This document shows positions 7,089 through 15,792 of a stretch of 64,000 nt of DNA, one piece after another. The notes below the pieces were generated by a model, which made no database searches, was not told the origin of the DNA, and saw only the letters and a list, made by a program, of their open reading frames with translations. The stretch is from Demequina lutea. GTDB lineage: Bacteria; Actinomycetota; Actinomycetes; Actinomycetales; Demequinaceae. The position numbers and the translations under genes are program-made. How positions within the stretch are numbered: position 1 is the first letter of the stretch; every line of letters begins with the position of its first letter. Location: NCBI RefSeq assembly GCF_013409005.1, contig NZ_JACBZO010000001.1, positions 620,001 through 684,000 on the forward strand, read 5' to 3'.

Positions 7089-8264
7089 CTAAGCCTTCGC
7101 GAGCGCGTCCACCTCGGGAAGTTTCGCGAGCGCAAGCACTACGAGGGGGTGATCTTCGGCGAGACCGGTAATCGACGCAAGTGCGCCGCCCTCACCTCGC
7201 TCGTCGATGAGTTCGGCAAGCCGCACCGCTGACGGGTCTGCCGGGTTGCGGTGGCGCAACGCTGCGGCGATTCCGACGGCGATGGCATCGGCCGACACAC
7301 CCTCGTCGAGCGCGGCTAGCCCCGCGCCGACGAGCCGGTCCTCACGGCCCAACTTTCTGATCGGATCGGCCGTCTGCCGGTAGAGCGGGTCGACGATGGT
7401 CTCGTCACGGAACTTGGCCAGAGAGCGCATCGCGTAATCGCGCTGGTCATCGCGGTCATAGCCATGGCGCTTGACCATCGTCTCGCAGGTCTCCTTGTAG
7501 ACCTCATCGATCAAGTCCGCAAGCACAGCGTCGTTCGCCGCCTGCGACAGCAACTCGTGTCCGCGCAACCAGCCGAGATACGAGATCAGCGCGTTGCCGC
7601 AGTTGTAGGTGTACATCTTCCGCTCGAGCGCCGTCGAGAATCCCGCGATCGGTGAGACCCCGGGGATCTCGGGCAGCCCTCCGACCAACGCATCGCCATC
7701 GACCGGCAGATCCCAGTAGTCCTGGGCCTGGACCGCGAGCGGGTCCGCCTCAAGCTGCTTCTTCGTCCCGGCGATTCCAGACCGAAGGATCGTCGACTCG
7801 GCGATGCCGATCACTTCGTCGAAGATCCGACGGTCGTCGTCCGCCAATTCAAGCGCAATGGCGTCACGGAGAGTGGCTGCTGCAGCCCGCCAGTTTTCGC
7901 ACACAACGATGTTCAGCGGCTCGCGCGTGGAGACGAAGCGGTTGCACAATGCTGGCGCGATCGTCTTCGCCACGCTGGCGAGGTTGGCTCCGCCCACGCT
8001 CACGAAGGCGACGGCCGCTTCGACAAGCAGCGTGCGGGTGGCCGCATCGTCGGCCGTAACGGCCGTCACGTTCGTCACCAGCGAATCCTTTTCGGGTGCT
8101 CCGAGGATGTGTATGTGGTATTGTTTACGGTCCGCGAGCAGGCCGACGATGCGAGCATCGACGTCCACGAACGTCATCGCGAAGCCCGCGTCCGCCAGGA
8201 GATTTCCTAGGAACCCTCGAGATATCTTTCCCGCTCCATATACAACTGCACGTTGTTCCGCCAT
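7089..8264 (-). CDS. mtlD: Mannitol-1-phosphate 5-dehydrogenase family protein
   Basis: This 391-residue protein has an N-terminal Rossmann motif (VVYGAGKISRGFLGNLLADAG) and the C-terminal mannitol dehydrogenase domain, including ERKMYTYNCGNALISYLG and the RKLGREDRLV segment typical of MtlD. Family members oxidise a polyol phosphate to a ketose phosphate with NAD+, for example mannitol-1-phosphate to fructose-6-phosphate. The gene starts two bases after the stop of an FGGY kinase, so kinase and dehydrogenase are co-translated. This suggests the kinase makes the polyol phosphate that this enzyme oxidises. No PTS gene is nearby. The exact polyol is not predictable from sequence. Confidence 0.85.
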   Translation of the reverse strand: MAEQRAVVYGAGKISRGFLGNLLADAGFAMTFVDVDARIVGLLADRKQYHIHILGAPEKDSLVTNVTAVTADDAATRTLLVEAAVAFVSVGGANLASVAKTIAPALCNRFVSTREPLNIVVCENWRAAAATLRDAIALELADDDRRIFDEVIGIAESTILRSGIAGTKKQLEADPLAVQAQDYWDLPVDGDALVGGLPEIPGVSPIAGFSTALERKMYTYNCGNALISYLGWLRGHELLSQAANDAVLADLIDEVYKETCETMVKRHGYDRDDQRDYAMRSLAKFRDETIVDPLYRQTADPIRKLGREDRLVGAGLAALDEGVSADAIAVGIAAALRHRNPADPSAVRLAELIDERGEGGALASITGLAEDHPLVVLALAKLPEVDALAKA

Positions 8265-8266
8265 GA

Positions 8267-9739
8267 TCAGCCTCTCGCTCGTAGTCGGTGCAGGGTCTCG
8301 ACCAGACTGGGATACAGCCCGGTGAAGTCGGCGGCGATGGCGTCGTAGCGCTCGCTGTCCTGGGGGCATGGTTCGAACACGTCGGCAGCGTGGACCATGG
8401 CGTCGGTCGCCTCATGCACATCCGCGAATATGTTGACACCGACGGCCGCAGTTATTGCGGCACCCAGTGACGAACTGTCCGGCTCAACTGTCGTGATGAT
8501 CGGAACACCAAGAACGCTCGCTTTGACACGGTTCCACCCGGCCGAGCCCGCGGTTCCGCCGGTCGACCGCACTGCCCGTATCGAGTCGGAAGGAATCATG
8601 CGTAAAATCGCGCGGAGATTCAACGCGATGCCTTCGACCATCGCACGGACGATGTGGTCGGCGCCGTGGGTCGCGCGTAGCCCTACAAGAGCTCCTGATG
8701 CGCTCGCGTCCCATATTGGGTTGCGCTCGCCGTAGAGATACGGCATGAAGAGCAGACCGTCCGCTCCGGTCGGGGTGGCAGACAGGGCGGCATCGATGTC
8801 AATATTGCGCCCAGCGGTCCGCGTCATCCAGTCGATTGTCGATCCGGCATTGGAGGTCACCCCGTATACCGTGTAAAGGTCCGTGTCGACACCGTGGAAC
8901 GGAACACTTATCACGTCGAAATCCCGCCGTGGCCCGCCCGTGACGACTCCGACGTGTTCGGAGGTTCCGCCCACGTCGAATGCGTTGCCGAGCGAGAGCG
9001 AGCCGATGCCCAGAAGGCTCGCGTTGAAGTCGTTCCAGCCGACGGCGACCGGAGTGCCGACCGGCAGACCTGTACGTTCCGCGACCGAGCGCAGGAGGCC
9101 TCCCGGGCTGACAGTGCCGTCGACGAGGTCCGGAATGAGGTTGGGGAGGTCGAGAGCGTCCAAAGCGCGCGTCGCAATCTGTCCATCGGGCTGTGCTACG
9201 CCACGCCAACTCGACGGGTCGCTCACCAAATTGCCGGTCAGAGCGTGAACGATGATGTCCTTGGGTTGCGCAAGATGCGCCGCTGTCGCGAACTCGCGCG
9301 GTAGTGCTTGCCGCAACCATTGCATACGGGCGAGAGGCCATGCCGGCCCATCAGGGAGCCACGTCCGCAGTTCTCGTGCCAACTCGGCGCGGTCGACTTT
9401 CTGCCAAACCTCGGCGGCGGCGGCCTCGGACCTGCCGTCCTGCCACGTCACTGCGGGATGAAGTTCCTTGTACTGGGAGTCGAGGAGTACTTGGGTGCCG
9501 ATCTGTGCGCTGAGCCCGATAGCCATAATGCGCCATGCGGCAAGCGAGCCCGCCAGCGTGGTGAGCGCGTCGAGTACCGCCTCACGCCAGTCGTGGGGCG
9601 ACTGAGACGCCGCGCCATTGGGACCGAGGTGCGTGGGATAGGCCACGCGAGCACGTGCAATGCACGCTCCGCGTAAGTCAAAGGCCGACGCCTTGCACGA
9701 TGACGTGCCGACGTCGATCCCGATCACTGCATCCTGCAT
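8267..9739 (-). CDS. FGGY-family carbohydrate kinase (xylulokinase/polyol kinase-like)
   Basis: This 490-residue kinase has both FGGY halves. The N-terminal phosphate-1 motif is GIDVGTSSCKASAFDL, the substrate-side acidic residue lies in TWQDGRS, and the C-terminal ATP-binding part has DVGGTSEHVGVVTGG and STGGTAGSAGWNRV, then DSSSLGAAITAAVG. The ATG at 9739 is chosen because AGGAGG lies six bases upstream. Substrates in the family include xylulose, gluconate, glycerol, erythritol and arabinitol. The coupling to an MtlD-like dehydrogenase favours a polyol. It is divergent from a GntR gene across a 70-bp control region. Confidence 0.85.
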   Translation of the reverse strand: MQDAVIGIDVGTSSCKASAFDLRGACIARARVAYPTHLGPNGAASQSPHDWREAVLDALTTLAGSLAAWRIMAIGLSAQIGTQVLLDSQYKELHPAVTWQDGRSEAAAAEVWQKVDRAELARELRTWLPDGPAWPLARMQWLRQALPREFATAAHLAQPKDIIVHALTGNLVSDPSSWRGVAQPDGQIATRALDALDLPNLIPDLVDGTVSPGGLLRSVAERTGLPVGTPVAVGWNDFNASLLGIGSLSLGNAFDVGGTSEHVGVVTGGPRRDFDVISVPFHGVDTDLYTVYGVTSNAGSTIDWMTRTAGRNIDIDAALSATPTGADGLLFMPYLYGERNPIWDASASGALVGLRATHGADHIVRAMVEGIALNLRAILRMIPSDSIRAVRSTGGTAGSAGWNRVKASVLGVPIITTVEPDSSSLGAAITAAVGVNIFADVHEATDAMVHAADVFEPCPQDSERYDAIAADFTGLYPSLVETLHRLRARG

Positions 9740-9764
9740 GTGGGCCTCCTGGACCAAATGTTAC

Positions 9765-9782
9765 ACCAACCATATGGGTGGT
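9765..9782. promoter_or_regulatory. Palindrome in the divergent kinase/regulator promoter region, likely GntR operator
   Basis: ACCAACCATATGGGTGGT is an almost perfect inverted repeat centred on CATATG. It lies midway between the FGGY kinase start (9739) and the GntR start (9810). A FadR-type dimer binding here could repress both directions. The assignment is by position and symmetry only. Confidence 0.5.
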
Positions 9783-9809
9783 CGTCTAGTGTCAGGACAG
9801 GGAGGAAAC

Positions 9810-10508
9810 ATGATCACGAGGAGCAAACTGCGGGATGCAGTGGTATCTGCGCTGCTTGAGCGCATCGACTCCGATGGACTCATGCCTGGGGATACGCTGC
9901 CGCCCGAGAGAGAGATTGCCGCCGAGTTGGGGGTGAGTCGCACCGTTGTCCGCGAGGGCCTCGCCGCGCTCGAGATACAGGGGGTACTCGAACTCGTGGC
10001 GGGACGCAGGCCGACCGTGGTCCACGATTTCGAGAGGGCGTTTGCGAGTACGCTCGGTCACGCGGTGGCATCCGACGCCGGTCGCCTGCGTGAACTGACG
10101 GAGATGCGAACGATTGTCGAACCCGCGGCTGCGGACCTGGCCGCGCAGCGTGCGACGCCGACGGATATCGACGCCATGCGCCGATCAATCGATGCCATGC
10201 GGAGCAACCTCGACAGGCCTGAAGGCTTCGTGGACGCGGACATCGCGTTCCACGAAGCGCTTCTCTCCGCTGCTGGGAATGGCCTCCTCGCGGACATGAT
10301 GAGGCCATCGGCGGCGTTGCTTGCGTTGAGCCGCCGTCGGAGTTCAGGCGTGCGCCGTCCGCCAGCGGATGCCCTCTCCGAACATGAGATGATTTTTGAT
10401 GCCATCGGTCGAGGCGACCGGCGAGCGGCGCGTGCGGCTTGCGCGCAGCACCTCGATGCGACGCTGCTGGATTTGGAGGCTTCCAACCACGAGACATGGC
10501 CGTCGTGA
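9810..10508 (+). CDS. FadR-subfamily GntR transcriptional regulator
   Basis: This 232-residue regulator has a wHTH at residues about 5-70 (LPPEREIAAELGVSRTVVRE) and an FCD domain at about 90-215. The FCD domain has EMRTIVEPAAADLAA, DADIAFHEALL and SEHEMIFDAI, which supply the Asp/His set usually binding metal or ligand. The ATG follows GGGAGGAAAC. It is transcribed away from the kinase-dehydrogenase pair, and the ABC importer operon starts about 190 bp downstream in the same direction. It is the probable local regulator of polyol uptake and catabolism. Confidence 0.85.
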   Translation: MITRSKLRDAVVSALLERIDSDGLMPGDTLPPEREIAAELGVSRTVVREGLAALEIQGVLELVAGRRPTVVHDFERAFASTLGHAVASDAGRLRELTEMRTIVEPAAADLAAQRATPTDIDAMRRSIDAMRSNLDRPEGFVDADIAFHEALLSAAGNGLLADMMRPSAALLALSRRRSSGVRRPPADALSEHEMIFDAIGRGDRRAARAACAQHLDATLLDLEASNHETWPS

Positions 10509-10590
10509 TCACTCGCGGCCCAGATCGACCCGACACGTGCATCTATGCGGGACACCATGCCCGTGTCATCTCAATAATCCGCGATTGGGA

Positions 10591-10618
10591 TTGACTAAGT
10601 CATACTTTATTGACTAAC
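10591..10618 (+). promoter_or_regulatory. Promoter/operator region of the sugar ABC operon
   Basis: An AT-richer stretch contains the palindrome TGACTAAGTCA at 10592-10602 and a second TTGACTAAC beginning at 10610. TTGACT at 10591 could serve as a -35 hexamer. The repeated TTGACTAA halves look like regulator sites controlling the importer operon. The transcription start cannot be fixed from sequence. Confidence 0.4.
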
Positions 10619-10695
10619 CTCGAACTGTGAGGTGATGCAAAGGTGCATCGGATGTGCTGTCGGGCGGTACATGATCACTCACTGGAGGAGACAAC

Positions 10696-12030
10696 GTGAA
10701 TATTAAGATGAAGCGCAGGTCCCGGTACGCCGCGGTTTCCCTAACGGCCGCACTGATCTTGAGTGCATGTAGCAGTGGCCCTAGCAGTAGCAGTGGCCCT
10801 AGCAGTAGCAGTGGCCCTAGCAGTAGCAGTAGTTTAAGCGGCCAAACCATCAACCTCAGTCTTTCGCATCACGCGTGGACGACATCACTTCAGACGTTCA
10901 TCGGAGACTTCACGACTGAGACCGGGATCAAGGTTGACGTAAATGTGTACGACGATGCGCAGCAAGCAACGCTCTATAACGTCAAGCTCAACGCTGGCAG
11001 TTCCGACATTGACGTACTCATGTTCCGACCCCTGCAAAATACGCAGCAGTTCACACAGAACGGCTGGTTTGCGGACCTCACGAAATACGTGAACGCGAGC
11101 ACCGACTGGAACTGGAACGATTTTTGGCAGTCCGCTCGAGACTCGGTGACGGTCAACAACAAGATTATCGGTGTTCCGTTGGTAAGCGAAACCGGGGTGC
11201 TCTATTACCGCAAGGATCTGCTCGCGGAGACCGGGATGCCCTACCCCAAGACTATGGATGACCTGAAGGCGGTCGTGGCGAAGATCCACGAGTTGCACCC
11301 GGATATCTTCGCCTTTGCCGGTCGCGGTGAGGTGAGTGCGGCGGTGACGCAGTTCTCCAGCTTCCTGTACAGCATGGGTGGCAACTGGACTGACGGCAAA
11401 GGCAACTCGACGATCAATAGCGATGCCGCGAAGGCTGCATACAAGCTGTATGGCGGACTCATCCATGACTACGGACCACCCGGAGAAACGGACATGAACT
11501 GGCCCCAGGTCATGGGTCTACTTCAGCAGGGTCTGGTCGCGTTCTATCCTGAAGCCAGTTCGAACTATGACAGCGCAGTCGACCCGACACAGTCGAAGGT
11601 TGCCGATCAGATTGGCGTCGGCCCGATTCCCGCCGGTCCTGCAGGTTCAAAGCCGTACAACATCACGGCAATGGCCTTGGGTATCAGCGCGTTCTCGAAG
11701 CACAAGGATGCGGCATGGGCGTTCATCAAGTGGGCGACCAACCAGGCCAACAGCCTGACGATTCAGGAGGCTGGCGTGCCGGGTGCACGCACTTCAGTCT
11801 GGAACGACCCTAAAGGAACCTCGACTCTCGCCCCCGATCTGCTGGCGACGATTCAGGGTAACTCCAAGATCGGTGTGGGGTACGACCGCCCACAGGTGGT
11901 GAATGTCGACCAGGCTCGCCAGATTGTCGGAGCCCCGATCGTGGCTGCGATCCAGGGCGGCGATTCTAATGCCGTAGCGGATCAAGCCAACTCCGACTTC
12001 CAGGCGCTTCTCGACGGCCAAGCCAAATAA
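10696..12030 (+). CDS. Sugar/polyol ABC transporter substrate-binding lipoprotein
   Basis: This 444-residue protein has a lipoprotein signal peptide: basic KMKRRSR, a hydrophobic core, and lipobox LSAC with the lipidated Cys at about residue 25. A Ser/Gly/Pro linker made of three 18-bp repeats follows, then an SBP_bac_1 fold (FTTETGIKVDVNVYD, FRPLQNTQQF, GVPLVSETGVLYYRKD, WAFIKWATNQ). It captures the substrate outside the cell and delivers it to the two permeases encoded next. The family handles mono- and disaccharides and polyols. A GGAGGAGAC ribosome site lies close upstream, so the ATG at 10696 or the next ATG at 10708 could be used. Confidence 0.85.
   Translation: MNIKMKRRSRYAAVSLTAALILSACSSGPSSSSGPSSSSGPSSSSSLSGQTINLSLSHHAWTTSLQTFIGDFTTETGIKVDVNVYDDAQQATLYNVKLNAGSSDIDVLMFRPLQNTQQFTQNGWFADLTKYVNASTDWNWNDFWQSARDSVTVNNKIIGVPLVSETGVLYYRKDLLAETGMPYPKTMDDLKAVVAKIHELHPDIFAFAGRGEVSAAVTQFSSFLYSMGGNWTDGKGNSTINSDAAKAAYKLYGGLIHDYGPPGETDMNWPQVMGLLQQGLVAFYPEASSNYDSAVDPTQSKVADQIGVGPIPAGPAGSKPYNITAMALGISAFSKHKDAAWAFIKWATNQANSLTIQEAGVPGARTSVWNDPKGTSTLAPDLLATIQGNSKIGVGYDRPQVVNVDQARQIVGAPIVAAIQGGDSNAVADQANSDFQALLDGQAK
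10774..10827 (+). repeat. Three perfect 18-bp tandem repeats in the lipoprotein linker
   Basis: The unit AGTGGCCCTAGCAGTAGC occurs three times without mismatch and encodes repeated SGPSSS. The unit is a multiple of three, so copy-number change would alter tether length without breaking the frame. Perfect identity at the DNA level suggests recent slippage. Confidence 0.9.
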
Positions 12031-12117
12031 AACACAGGGCCCATGTGCTGGCGGGTCGCGGCAGTAGCGCTGCGGCCCGCCAGCACATTCCGTCAAAGGA
12101 GAGACGAGATAGAGAAG

Positions 12118-13029
12118 ATGTCTTCACCAGTCATTGCGTGGCGCGCCGCCATCAGTCTGTGGGTGAACCGCAACCGCAAGTGGATTCTCAGTGGCCCCGC
12201 GATCGCGTTCATCGTGCTCCTGCTCGTCATACCTCTCGGCTATACGCTGTACCTGAGTTTCACCGATGCGGGTAGTTCGCTGAGGGCAAGTTTCCACTTC
12301 ACCGGGCTCGGCAACTACACCAACGTCCTCACCGATACCCGACGATTCTGGCCAGCGGTCTACCGTACTGTGTTGTTCACCGTCGGTGCCGTATCCGTAG
12401 AGATGCTGCTCGGAGCCGCGATCGCACTATTGTTGCGCCGCGAGTTCCGCGGCCAGGGCATCGTGCGCGTCATCATTCTCATGCCCTTGGTAGCGACCCC
12501 GGTAGCAGTGGCGATGCTGTGGCGGCTGATCTTTGAACCCACAATCGGATTCGCAAACGAGTTTCTGAGGTTCTTTGGACTCCCCGGGAGTGAGTGGTTG
12601 TCCAGTCCGAGCACGGCGCTTCCCACCTTGATGTTCATCGATGTGTGGCAGTGGACGCCGATGGTGGCGTTGCTCCTTCTCGCCGGTCTCACCACAGTTC
12701 CGGAAGAACCCGAGGAGGCTGCGCGCGTGGACGGGGCGAACGTCTTTCAGCGATTCTGGTTTGTCACGCTTCCGCTGATGCGCAGCGTGGTCTTCGCAGC
12801 GCTTATCTTGCGGTCGGTCGAGGCGTTCAAGACTTTCGACATTCTGTATGCGACGAAGGGCGCAGGCGGTGGCTCTATGCACGAGGCGGAGACCATCAAC
12901 ATCTATGCCTACGGCATCAACTTCAGCGACAACCGCTATGGACTCGCGTCCGCTGTTTTGGTGGTGTTCTTCATCATGGTGCTTGTCCTTGTAACGCTTC
13001 AGATCGTCGCGCGAAGGAGGGGGCAATGA
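12118..13029 (+). CDS. Sugar ABC transporter permease (MalF/UgpA-like)
   Basis: This roughly 303-residue membrane protein has six predicted segments, beginning with LSGPAIAFIVLLLVIPLGYTL. It carries the cytoplasmic EAA loop (EEPEEAARVDGANVFQRF) that contacts the ATPase. The ATG at 12118 is selected because AAAGGAG precedes it and the mature protein begins at the normal distance before TM1. It lies 87 bp after the binding-protein gene and overlaps the second permease by four bases. The operon has no ATPase gene. Confidence 0.88.
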   Translation: MSSPVIAWRAAISLWVNRNRKWILSGPAIAFIVLLLVIPLGYTLYLSFTDAGSSLRASFHFTGLGNYTNVLTDTRRFWPAVYRTVLFTVGAVSVEMLLGAAIALLLRREFRGQGIVRVIILMPLVATPVAVAMLWRLIFEPTIGFANEFLRFFGLPGSEWLSSPSTALPTLMFIDVWQWTPMVALLLLAGLTTVPEEPEEAARVDGANVFQRFWFVTLPLMRSVVFAALILRSVEAFKTFDILYATKGAGGGSMHEAETINIYAYGINFSDNRYGLASAVLVVFFIMVLVLVTLQIVARRRGQ

Positions 13030-13892
13030 CCCGGCGTGCTCGGGCAGCAACGCTCCGGGCCTCCCGGCGCAGGGGGATGCGTCCCTCGCGGGCGTACAAC
13101 GTGTTCCGCGTGATCGCGCTCGCGTCCGTCGTCGTCGTCTTCATCTTTCCCCTCGTTTGGCTTGTGCTCGCGTCGCTCAAGACCCAAATAGATATCTACG
13201 ACCCGAGCAAGACTTTCATCTTCAGCCCGACGCTCCATAACTTCAAGACGGTCTTCGGGGCCCAGGCCTTTCTGCCGTTCTTCCGTAACAGCCTAATCGT
13301 CGGTGTCGTGTCGACGGCACTGTCGCTGGTATTTGCGGTACCAGCGGCTTATGCGATGTCCCGTTTCAGCATGACCAAGTCATCCATAATGGTGCTGCTC
13401 GCTCGTGTGATTCCGAGCATCAGCCTCATCGTTCCCTGGTACTTCCTTTTTGCCAAGATAGGGATGGTTGGTGGATATGGCGCAATGATCATTTCGCACA
13501 TGTTTCTGTCGGTGCCTTTGATGGTGTGGATCTTGATTTCCTTCTTCGACACTTTGCCGATCGAACTCGAAGAGGCCGCACAGGTTGACGGACTGACTCC
13601 GATCGGCGCATTTGTGAGGGTTAGTTTGCCGTTGTCGATACCGGGCATCGCGACCGCCGGGATCCTGGCGTTTATTTTCTCGTGGAACAACTTTCTGTTC
13701 TCACTGATCTTGTCCGGATCGAACACGAAGACATTGCCCGTCGCCATCTTCAACTTCATTGGTTACGCGAGCATTGATTGGGGCGGCCTGATGGCGGCGA
13801 GTGTCTCGATAACGGTTCCGATCATTGCCATCGCAATGTTCTTCCAACGATATGTGGTGTCTGGCCTCACCGCCGGCGCGACCAAGGGCTGA
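13026..13892 (+). CDS. Sugar ABC transporter permease (MalG/UgpE-like)
   Basis: This 288-residue permease has six hydrophobic segments (VIALASVVVVFIFPLVWLVL first) and the EAA motif ELEEAAQVDGLTPIGAF. It starts at the ATG inside the ATGA overlap with the preceding permease stop, typical of translational coupling. It forms the heterodimeric channel with the upstream permease. Confidence 0.88.
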   Translation: MTRRARAATLRASRRRGMRPSRAYNVFRVIALASVVVVFIFPLVWLVLASLKTQIDIYDPSKTFIFSPTLHNFKTVFGAQAFLPFFRNSLIVGVVSTALSLVFAVPAAYAMSRFSMTKSSIMVLLARVIPSISLIVPWYFLFAKIGMVGGYGAMIISHMFLSVPLMVWILISFFDTLPIELEEAAQVDGLTPIGAFVRVSLPLSIPGIATAGILAFIFSWNNFLFSLILSGSNTKTLPVAIFNFIGYASIDWGGLMAASVSITVPIIAIAMFFQRYVVSGLTAGATKG

Positions 13893-13947
13893 CGCGCGTA
13901 CCGCGCCATGCCCCCTAAACATTCCAGAGAACAAGGACAAGCCTCAT

Positions 13948-14706
13948 ATGCACAATCGCGTTGACTTCACACTCGCTGAGCGGGTGGCACTCGTGACCGG
14001 AGGAGCAACCGGGATCGGCCTTGCGGCAGCGACTGCGCTACGCGAATTCGGCGCAACGGTGTACATCGGCGGGCGCCGCGAGGACATCGGCGAAGAGTCA
14101 GCTCGCCGCATCGGAGCCACGTATGTGCACCTAGATGTCACATCTAGCGACTCTGTCGATGCGGCGGTGCGCAGCGTGGTGCAAGAGCATGGTCGGCTGG
14201 ACGTTTCGGTGCACAGCGCGGGCGCGCGACTCAACAAACCCGCAGAGGACACCACAGACGAGGAGTGGCGCATGGTGTTCGACACGAACATCGATGGGGT
14301 GTTCCGCTGCTGTCGGGCCGCTGGCCGCGTGATGCTTGAGGCAGGTGGTGGGTCGATCATCAATGTCGCATCCATGTCTGCCCACGCCGTCAATCGTCCA
14401 CAACGCCAGGCCGCGTATAACGCGTCCAAATCCGCAGTCATTCAGTATACCAAGTCTCTAGCGGGCGAGTGGGGCGACCGTAACGTGCGTGTGAACTCCA
14501 TCTCACCCGGCTACACGGAGACGGCGATGACGGCACTGTCGCGGGCGAAGCCAGAGATGGTCGACGCGTGGTTGTCCAAGACGCCTCTAGCCAGGTTTGC
14601 GAAGCCCGAGGAGATCGCCGGTGCGGTGGTGTACCTTGCCTCGAAGGCGAGTTCGTTCGTGACGGGTTCGGACATCGTGGTCGACGGCGGATACACGGTG
14701 TGGTGA
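13948..14706 (+). CDS. Short-chain dehydrogenase/reductase (SDR)
   Basis: This 252-residue classical SDR has the cofactor motif TGGATGIGLAAA, the NAG-equivalent HSAGA, catalytic Ser in NVASMSA, and the YxxxK pair in AAYNASKSAVIQ. The C-terminal GSDIVVDGGYTVW end is typical of complete members. SDRs in sugar importer operons usually oxidise or reduce a sugar, polyol or sugar acid with NAD(P)H. It is followed one base later by the Gfo/Idh/MocA gene, so the two may carry out successive redox steps. Confidence 0.85.
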   Translation: MHNRVDFTLAERVALVTGGATGIGLAAATALREFGATVYIGGRREDIGEESARRIGATYVHLDVTSSDSVDAAVRSVVQEHGRLDVSVHSAGARLNKPAEDTTDEEWRMVFDTNIDGVFRCCRAAGRVMLEAGGGSIINVASMSAHAVNRPQRQAAYNASKSAVIQYTKSLAGEWGDRNVRVNSISPGYTETAMTALSRAKPEMVDAWLSKTPLARFAKPEEIAGAVVYLASKASSFVTGSDIVVDGGYTVW

Positions 14707-14707
14707 G

Positions 14708-15748
14708 ATGACGCAAATCCGTACGGCCATCGTGGGATTCGGCCTTTCGGGACAAATCTTCCACGAACCAGCACTCGCCGCCAACCCAGCATTCGAAATC
14801 CGGGCAGTGGTCACGTCCAGTCACAAGCGCTCAACAGTCGCGCGGGCTCGCGGCTACGACGTTGTCGCCAGCCTCGATGCCCTGCTCGACGGGTCGCGTG
14901 ACCTCGATCTTGTGGTCGTGGCAACACCGCCAGCTACGCACATTGACAGTGTGAGCGTAGCGCTGTCACATGGGTTGAACGTGGTCACCGACAAGCCGTT
15001 CGCCACGAGCGTGCGCGCGTGCGAGACGATGATCGACATGGCGAAGAGCGCTGGTCGTCGACTCTTTGTGTATCAGAATCGTCGGTGGGACGGTGACTTT
15101 CTCACTCTCCGGAAGGTGCTGGCCGACGGCGCCTTGGGGTCTATCTTTCGCTTCGAATCGAGCATGGAAAAGTTCAGTGGTGCCCGCCTCCGTGCGCCGT
15201 GGCAGGAGGGCGTGGGTCGAGCCGAGGGCGGTGGAGTGATATTCGATCTGGGTAGCCATCTTGTGGACCAGGCATTGCAGTTGTTTGGACCCGCGAGACT
15301 CATGAGTGCGCACGAGAGTCACGTATTTCCTGGACGCTCGAGCGAAGATGATGCGGCGTTGAGTCTGCTCCACGCGTCTGGAGTACGCACGCACCTTTCA
15401 ATGAGCCGCAGTGCGCGTGCCGCACCGGCCCGCTTTCGCGTGCTAGGCACTGAGGGTGCTTTCGTGGTCGCGGAGGCCGACGGCCAGGAGGACTACATTA
15501 AGGCCGGAGGGGCAGTGACGGACAGCGCCTACGGTGTCACATCCGAGCGTGACTGGGGCGTGCTCACGACCTCGGGAGGCACACGTCGCGTTCCCACGGA
15601 ACGCGGCGCCTACCCGGATTTCTACCGCGGCGTCGCCGAGGCAATCGTCAACGGCACGCCGGGTCCCACAGATCCAGTTGAGTCCTTGGAAGCGATCCGC
15701 ATCATAGATGCGGCGCACGGCCTATTTATATCTCAGGCTGCGAAATAG
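14708..15748 (+). CDS. Gfo/Idh/MocA-family oxidoreductase
   Basis: This 346-residue protein has an N-terminal Rossmann fold (RTAIVGFGLSGQIFHEPAL), the family motif TDKPFATSVRACETMI containing the conserved DKP, and a C-terminal domain with FDLGSHLVDQALQLFG, where the His is the usual catalytic residue. Members oxidise or epimerise sugars, inositols or glycosides using NAD(P). The gene starts one base after the SDR stop. It is the last intact gene of the importer operon; an IS graveyard follows. Confidence 0.85.
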   Translation: MTQIRTAIVGFGLSGQIFHEPALAANPAFEIRAVVTSSHKRSTVARARGYDVVASLDALLDGSRDLDLVVVATPPATHIDSVSVALSHGLNVVTDKPFATSVRACETMIDMAKSAGRRLFVYQNRRWDGDFLTLRKVLADGALGSIFRFESSMEKFSGARLRAPWQEGVGRAEGGGVIFDLGSHLVDQALQLFGPARLMSAHESHVFPGRSSEDDAALSLLHASGVRTHLSMSRSARAAPARFRVLGTEGAFVVAEADGQEDYIKAGGAVTDSAYGVTSERDWGVLTTSGGTRRVPTERGAYPDFYRGVAEAIVNGTPGPTDPVESLEAIRIIDAAHGLFISQAAK

Positions 15749-15792
15749 CTATTTGCCCACGTGCGGCACTTTTGAAGGGACGTGAAAGGGGC

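Noticed and set aside
10774-10827. Tandem repeats considered as a CRISPR or regulatory array
   Set aside because: The units are contiguous with no spacers and lie in frame inside a lipoprotein linker. No CRISPR array is present in the window.
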